18,578 nucleotides of DNA from AV69 sp036498205 (lineage in GTDB: Bacteria > Verrucomicrobiota > Verrucomicrobiia > Chthoniobacterales > UBA10450), in the NCBI GenBank assembly GCA_036498205.1, contig DASXIC010000041.1, forward strand, positions 1 through 18,578, read 5' to 3'. Below the pieces are notes generated by a model, which was not told the origin of the DNA, searched no databases, and was given only the letters and a program-made list of their open reading frames with translations. The position numbers were made by a program, and so were the translations under genes. Below, in pieces: positions 15,724 to 18,578 of the stretch (positions are counted from its first letter, which is position 1; every line of letters begins with the position of its first letter).

Positions 15724-16065
15724 TTACAAACGAAGGTTTACCGCGCTGCCATGCTCCTCAGAGGCACAAGGAGCGTTTGTCGGCACGTCGGTCGCCGCCT
15801 CACTTGCCTGCACCAGGTCGTTTTCGATCAAGAACTGTTCGACTTCTTCTCCGCTAACGTCCGGCAGCATCTTGCCGTCAATCTCAACGCAAGGTGAAAG
15901 TGACTGGCCGCTTTTCGTTTCCATCTCCCAACGAAAAGCCGGGTTTTGAATAATATCCTTTTCGATGTAAGGCAGATCGTACTTGGCAAGGACAGCGCGG
16001 ACACCGCCGCTCCAGCCGCAGTGAGTCTTTAGATAGGCGGTAATCTGAGGTTTTCCCATGGTCAT
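15724..16065 (-). CDS. Glutaredoxin-like protein, monothiol CGWS type
   Basis: A 113-residue thioredoxin-fold protein from the ATG at 16065 (an ATG at 16059 and a GTG at 16077 are alternatives). ITAYLKTHCGWSGGVRAVL (8-26) is the first strand plus active-site helix, with C16-G-W-S19 in place of the dithiol CxxC. The cis-proline region is SLSPCVEIDG (55-64) with P58, followed by DVSGEEVEQFL, which resembles the glutathione-binding glutaredoxin pattern. The last 25 residues (EAATDVPTNAPCASEE and beyond) are polar, include one more Cys (C100) and lie outside the fold. Monothiol glutaredoxins act in deglutathionylation or iron-sulfur cluster traffic, but the CGFS signature of the cluster carriers is absent. 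It stands alone between the sigma factor and penicillin-binding protein genes. Confidence 0.85.
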   Translation of the reverse strand: MTMGKPQITAYLKTHCGWSGGVRAVLAKYDLPYIEKDIIQNPAFRWEMETKSGQSLSPCVEIDGKMLPDVSGEEVEQFLIENDLVQASEAATDVPTNAPCASEEHGSAVNLRL

Positions 16066-16199
16066 GCAAGATAGCACGCCAGTCCGCTCGGCTCAATTAC
16101 TTGCCCAAAAAGAAAGAGGCCGGTAGCCCCGACGTTTTCCCGCTCAGCCCTCGAGGCCCCGGCACATTCTTTCATCCCACCAAAGCGACCTGACACCCG

Positions 16200-16802
16200 T
16201 CAGATCTTTTGTTGCAAAGGCTTTAGCCATGCATGCAATTTTTGCAGTCCCAATTCCAAGCGCGTCTTCACCGTGCCTAATGGATCTTGGGTTGTCGCCG
16301 CAATCTCCCGATGGCTCATCCCGGTGAAGAACGACAGCTCCAAAGCCTGGCGTTGAAAGGCCGGCAGCGCCGACATCTGTTCGGTCAAATAACGACGCAA
16401 ATCCGCGCGCGACATTTCCTCATCGCCATCCACAGTCGTTCCCGCCCCTATTGGAACTTTATGCAATTGCTCTTCATAGCGGTCTTTCACCCGGATGTAA
16501 GCCTGCCGTCGACGCAGGCGGTCGATCGCGCGTCGTCGCGTAATTGTCGTTAACCATCCAAGCGGTTTGCCCACGCGCGGCGCATAGTTTTTCGCCTGTT
16601 TCCACACTTGGAGGAGCGTCTCCTGCAGGACGTCTTCGGCTTCAGCTTGCTCGTGAATTACGCTCTCGATGATTGAGCGCAGGGTATCTCCATGCCGTTC
16701 GTAGAGAGCGGCCAGGGCCGTCTCGTCCCGCTCCGTGATCGCGCCCATAATCATTTCATCGCTCGCCGTGCTAAAACGGTGCTGGAGGGTTGGTTCAATC
16801 AT
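16200..16802 (-). CDS. ECF-family RNA polymerase sigma factor
   Basis: A 200-residue sigma factor with only regions 2 and 4, as in extracytoplasmic-function sigmas. Region 2 spans about 24-98, with the core-binding EDVLQETLLQVW (56-67) and -10 recognition around WLTTITRRRAIDRLRRR (83-99). Region 4 spans about 142-194, with the helix-turn-helix GMSHREIAATTQDPLGTVKTRL (161-182, split by the recognition turn). The start is the ATG at 16802; the frame is open further upstream, but that overlaps the preceding gene. It begins 5 nt after the stop of the 104-residue four-Cys gene, so the two almost certainly share a transcript. The reading resembles SigK-like ECF proteins. No anti-sigma gene is found downstream, where the next gene is the glutaredoxin-like one. 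Confidence 0.93.
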   Translation of the reverse strand: MIEPTLQHRFSTASDEMIMGAITERDETALAALYERHGDTLRSIIESVIHEQAEAEDVLQETLLQVWKQAKNYAPRVGKPLGWLTTITRRRAIDRLRRRQAYIRVKDRYEEQLHKVPIGAGTTVDGDEEMSRADLRRYLTEQMSALPAFQRQALELSFFTGMSHREIAATTQDPLGTVKTRLELGLQKLHAWLKPLQQKI

Positions 16803-16807
16803 TGTGT

Positions 16808-17122
16808 CTAAAGTAATGCTTTGGCCGCGTCGGAAGATCCGTCGTCTGCCGAACTGAGAGCGCGCCACCAATCGGCATAGGCACTCTCCGAAATGAGAGG
16901 GTTGCCCGCATAAACCCATTGGTGAATGCCGGACTCGCAATCGCGCGTCGGGCAATGCAATTTATATTCATCGCCGTTCCTCACGATTTGCACCTCGCGA
17001 CCATTAAAGGAGCGGCCGCACACCACACACGCGCGTTCATCATCCAGTGTGCTCCAGTGACGGAAGTGATCACGAGCCCGAAGGATTGAGAGTGGATCAT
17101 GTGACTTCGTTTTGTTCCACAT
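16808..17122 (-). CDS. Small four-cysteine (zinc-ribbon-like) protein in operon with the sigma factor
   Basis: A 104-residue soluble protein with no signal peptide or membrane segment. CVVCGRSFNGREV (32-44) and LHCPTRDCESGIHQWV (55-70) supply two Cys pairs, C32-x2-C35 and C57-x4-C62. This arrangement could bind one zinc ion, as in rubredoxin- or ribbon-like folds. WVYAGNP and the final YADWWRALS helix complete the visible structure. It starts with an ATG at 17122 and stops 5 nt before the sigma factor. I do not recognise a named family, although the sequence has the balance and motif conservation of a real protein. Its position suggests a partner or regulator of the sigma factor, or only translational coupling; the sequence does not decide. 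Confidence 0.78.
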   Translation of the reverse strand: MWNKTKSHDPLSILRARDHFRHWSTLDDERACVVCGRSFNGREVQIVRNGDEYKLHCPTRDCESGIHQWVYAGNPLISESAYADWWRALSSADDGSSDAAKALL

Positions 17123-18202
17123 GCGTCATTCATGTTTCTGCAATAATCGAAAACGGACAATCGGGATGGATAACGATATGTGGATAGGAAATTTCCCGAT
17201 GCCGAAAGTGAATAACTTCGGCCGGGGACGCGATTATAGAAATTATTCCATCCAACATTTCCACCAGCTGCGTTAGCTTTCGAATGAGTAAACATCAGCT
17301 TCCGCCGGCCGGCCGAACTCCAGGGACGCTCGCCCAAGCGTCTATAGAAATGGAACATTATTGCGCTGCTCATCCGCGCAGCCCGAGCGCTGTTCGACGT
17401 CCTCAGCTTTGTCGCCGTGGCGGTACCTTCGTCGCTTTGCTCGGACAGAACTTGCAAACAGGCATCGCTGGAATCGGCAATACTGTCGAAAGCGCGCTTC
17501 GTGCCTTCGATTTGCAATACTTGCGCGCCCTGCGACCGCCACCCTCCACTGTCAGGCCGACTGCTCAAAAACGGCCGGTAAGATCTGCCAGCTAGCGGCG
17601 ATCCGTCGACGTATCTACGCGGAATTCCATCCGGTGTCGCGGCAATCGAAGCCTGGTCAGGTTCGGCCAAGATGTGCCGCGCCGGGGGCGGGCGGGCCCC
17701 TGCGAGTTTCCCGCGTCTCGCCGAAGTCAGCTTCGCCATCCCTTTTCCGCCCGATCCGACGCTGGCGACGTAACGTAATAAAGTTCGCCGACCACACAAT
17801 CGGGCACGAACCGGATTGGAAGGTCGGAAAAACTCCTATCAGCTTGGAGATCCCCGCTCCCATCGAACCAGGTTCGTCACTCGAATGCTCACGCCTTCAA
17901 TGTGTGGAATGCGGGACATTTCCGCCCCTCCCCCGCGCACCGGAGAAACGACATTCATTGCGCCCAAAACTTCCTAATTCAGGGATTCAAATCCGACAAA
18001 AACTTAGTCGCGAAAAATCTGCGATTTATGGGGATTTTTTTGCAATCAATAGAATGTTGGATCGTAAGGTCGGTCGAACTCGTAAGGCCCATTCAGGGCC
18101 ATTTTCTGGACGTCTACGATTTGAAAGATGTGGTGAGCGCCAATCAGTCTTTAGCCCGGATCCGGTAGCACTTCCGAGCCAAAAGAGAGCGGTGGAAAAA
18201 CA
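17123..18202. other. About 1.1 kb without a convincing gene
   Basis: Long frames cross this stretch on both strands (minus about 17799-16981, plus about 17361-18206, plus 17284-17595), but none carries a recognisable domain. They overlap each other, and the two longest run into neighbouring real genes in another frame. The best protein-like piece is on the plus strand at about 17420-17545 (FVALLGQNLQTGIAGIGNTV, followed by an amphipathic helix), with no ribosome binding site and a poor N-terminus. A minus-strand frame over the same bases also reads moderately well. The promoters of the four-Cys/sigma operon and of the NRAMP-like gene should lie at the two ends. No RNA gene or repeat was recognised. 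Confidence 0.5.
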
Positions 18203-18578
18203 ATGACGAGGACGACAAAGAAGAAGAAGAGCGCGAAGCAAAACCTTTTTCGTCGCTTCGTTTCCATTCTTGGTCCCGGTTTGATTACGGGCGCTGCCGA
18301 TGACGATCCTTCGGGCGTTGCGACTTACACGATAGCCGGGGCGCAGCTTGGAACGTCGTTGCTTTGGACCGCCCTCATCACCTGGCCTCTCATGGGTTGC
18401 GTGCAATTTATGTGCGCCCGCATCGGCATGGTAACGGGCCGCGGGCTTGGAGGGGCGATGCGGCAAAAAATTCCCAAGTGGATGCTGTTCGTCGCCGCAA
18501 TCGCGCTTTTCGCCGCCAACTCCATCAACGTAGGGGCCGACCTTTCCGGAATGGCCGATGCCGCGGAGATGCTGACCG
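18203..18578 (+). CDS. NRAMP-like divalent metal transporter, N-terminal part, cut by the window edge
   Basis: The ATG at 18203 opens a frame of 125 codons running off the right edge. After a lysine-rich cytoplasmic start (KKKKSAK) comes the first transmembrane helix of the NRAMP/SLC11 fold, GPGLITGAADDDPSGVATYT (24-43). The canonical DPGN metal-binding motif is replaced by DPSG. Later landmarks are GAQLGTSLLW, PLMGCVQFMCARIGMVTGRG and ANSINVGADLSGM. Canonical members co-transport Mn2+ or Fe2+ with protons across the inner membrane. Loss of the motif's Asn points to a divergent subgroup whose metal may differ. The second metal-binding helix lies beyond the window. Upstream GGTGG, about 7 nt before the ATG, is a weak ribosome binding site. 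Confidence 0.88.
   Translation, partial: MTRTTKKKKSAKQNLFRRFVSILGPGLITGAADDDPSGVATYTIAGAQLGTSLLWTALITWPLMGCVQFMCARIGMVTGRGLGGAMRQKIPKWMLFVAAIALFAANSINVGADLSGMADAAEMLT

Noticed and set aside
16981..17799. 272-codon minus-strand frame
   Set aside because: It runs into the four-Cys gene in a different frame of the same strand, shows no domain, and its composition changes along its length.
18011..18043. AAAAATC ... GATTTTTTT as an intrinsic terminator
   Set aside because: The stem is short and AT-only with a 13-nt loop, and no gene ends upstream on that strand.
17361..18206. 281-codon plus-strand frame
   Set aside because: It overlaps the NRAMP-like start in another frame, is rich in Arg, Cys and Ser as chance frames in GC-rich DNA are, and has no domain.

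Overview
The window looks like a chromosomal segment of a soil-type bacterium of the Verrucomicrobiota, probably close to Chthoniobacterales. This is inference from protein style: several exported proteins end in the same C-terminal domain pair, Shine-Dalgarno sites are mostly weak or absent, and the tRNA gene does not encode CCA. It is not based on any marker-gene comparison. Base composition and gene texture look even throughout. I see no phage, integrase, transposase or CRISPR array.

Layout. A MaoC-type dehydratase (minus, cut by the left edge) is divergent from a large exported protein with an FN3 domain and a metalloprotease-like domain (355-2457). Then come tRNA-Val(UAC), a VOC-family protein, and a convergent gap holding two facing REP-like palindromes (3213-3318). 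The minus strand then carries an exported BNR/Asp-box protein (3326-5845), a DUF1761-like membrane protein and the RNA ligase RtcB. A third REP-like copy lies between those last two. Next are a plus-strand methyltransferase, a convergent pair on the minus strand (stand-alone response regulator and threonine dehydratase-like PLP enzyme), and a plus-strand exported peptidoglycan-binding-domain protein with a good ribosome binding site and a textbook terminator.

The right half has a minus-strand exported seven-repeat delta-60 beta-propeller, a class A penicillin-binding protein, a glutaredoxin-like protein, and an apparent two-gene operon of a small four-cysteine protein and an ECF sigma factor. 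About 1.1 kb without a convincing gene follows, then an NRAMP-like transporter that runs off the right edge.

Three exported proteins with unrelated N-terminal modules (metalloprotease-like, Asp-box propeller, delta-60 propeller) all end in two tandem copies of one roughly 125-residue domain. This is the strongest recurring theme and suggests a shared surface-attachment or export module. The second is a short palindromic repeat present three times, whose stem shows paired compensatory substitutions. The other genes are mostly housekeeping or stress functions (cell wall synthesis, RNA repair, redox, amino-acid catabolism, regulation) with no obvious joint pathway.
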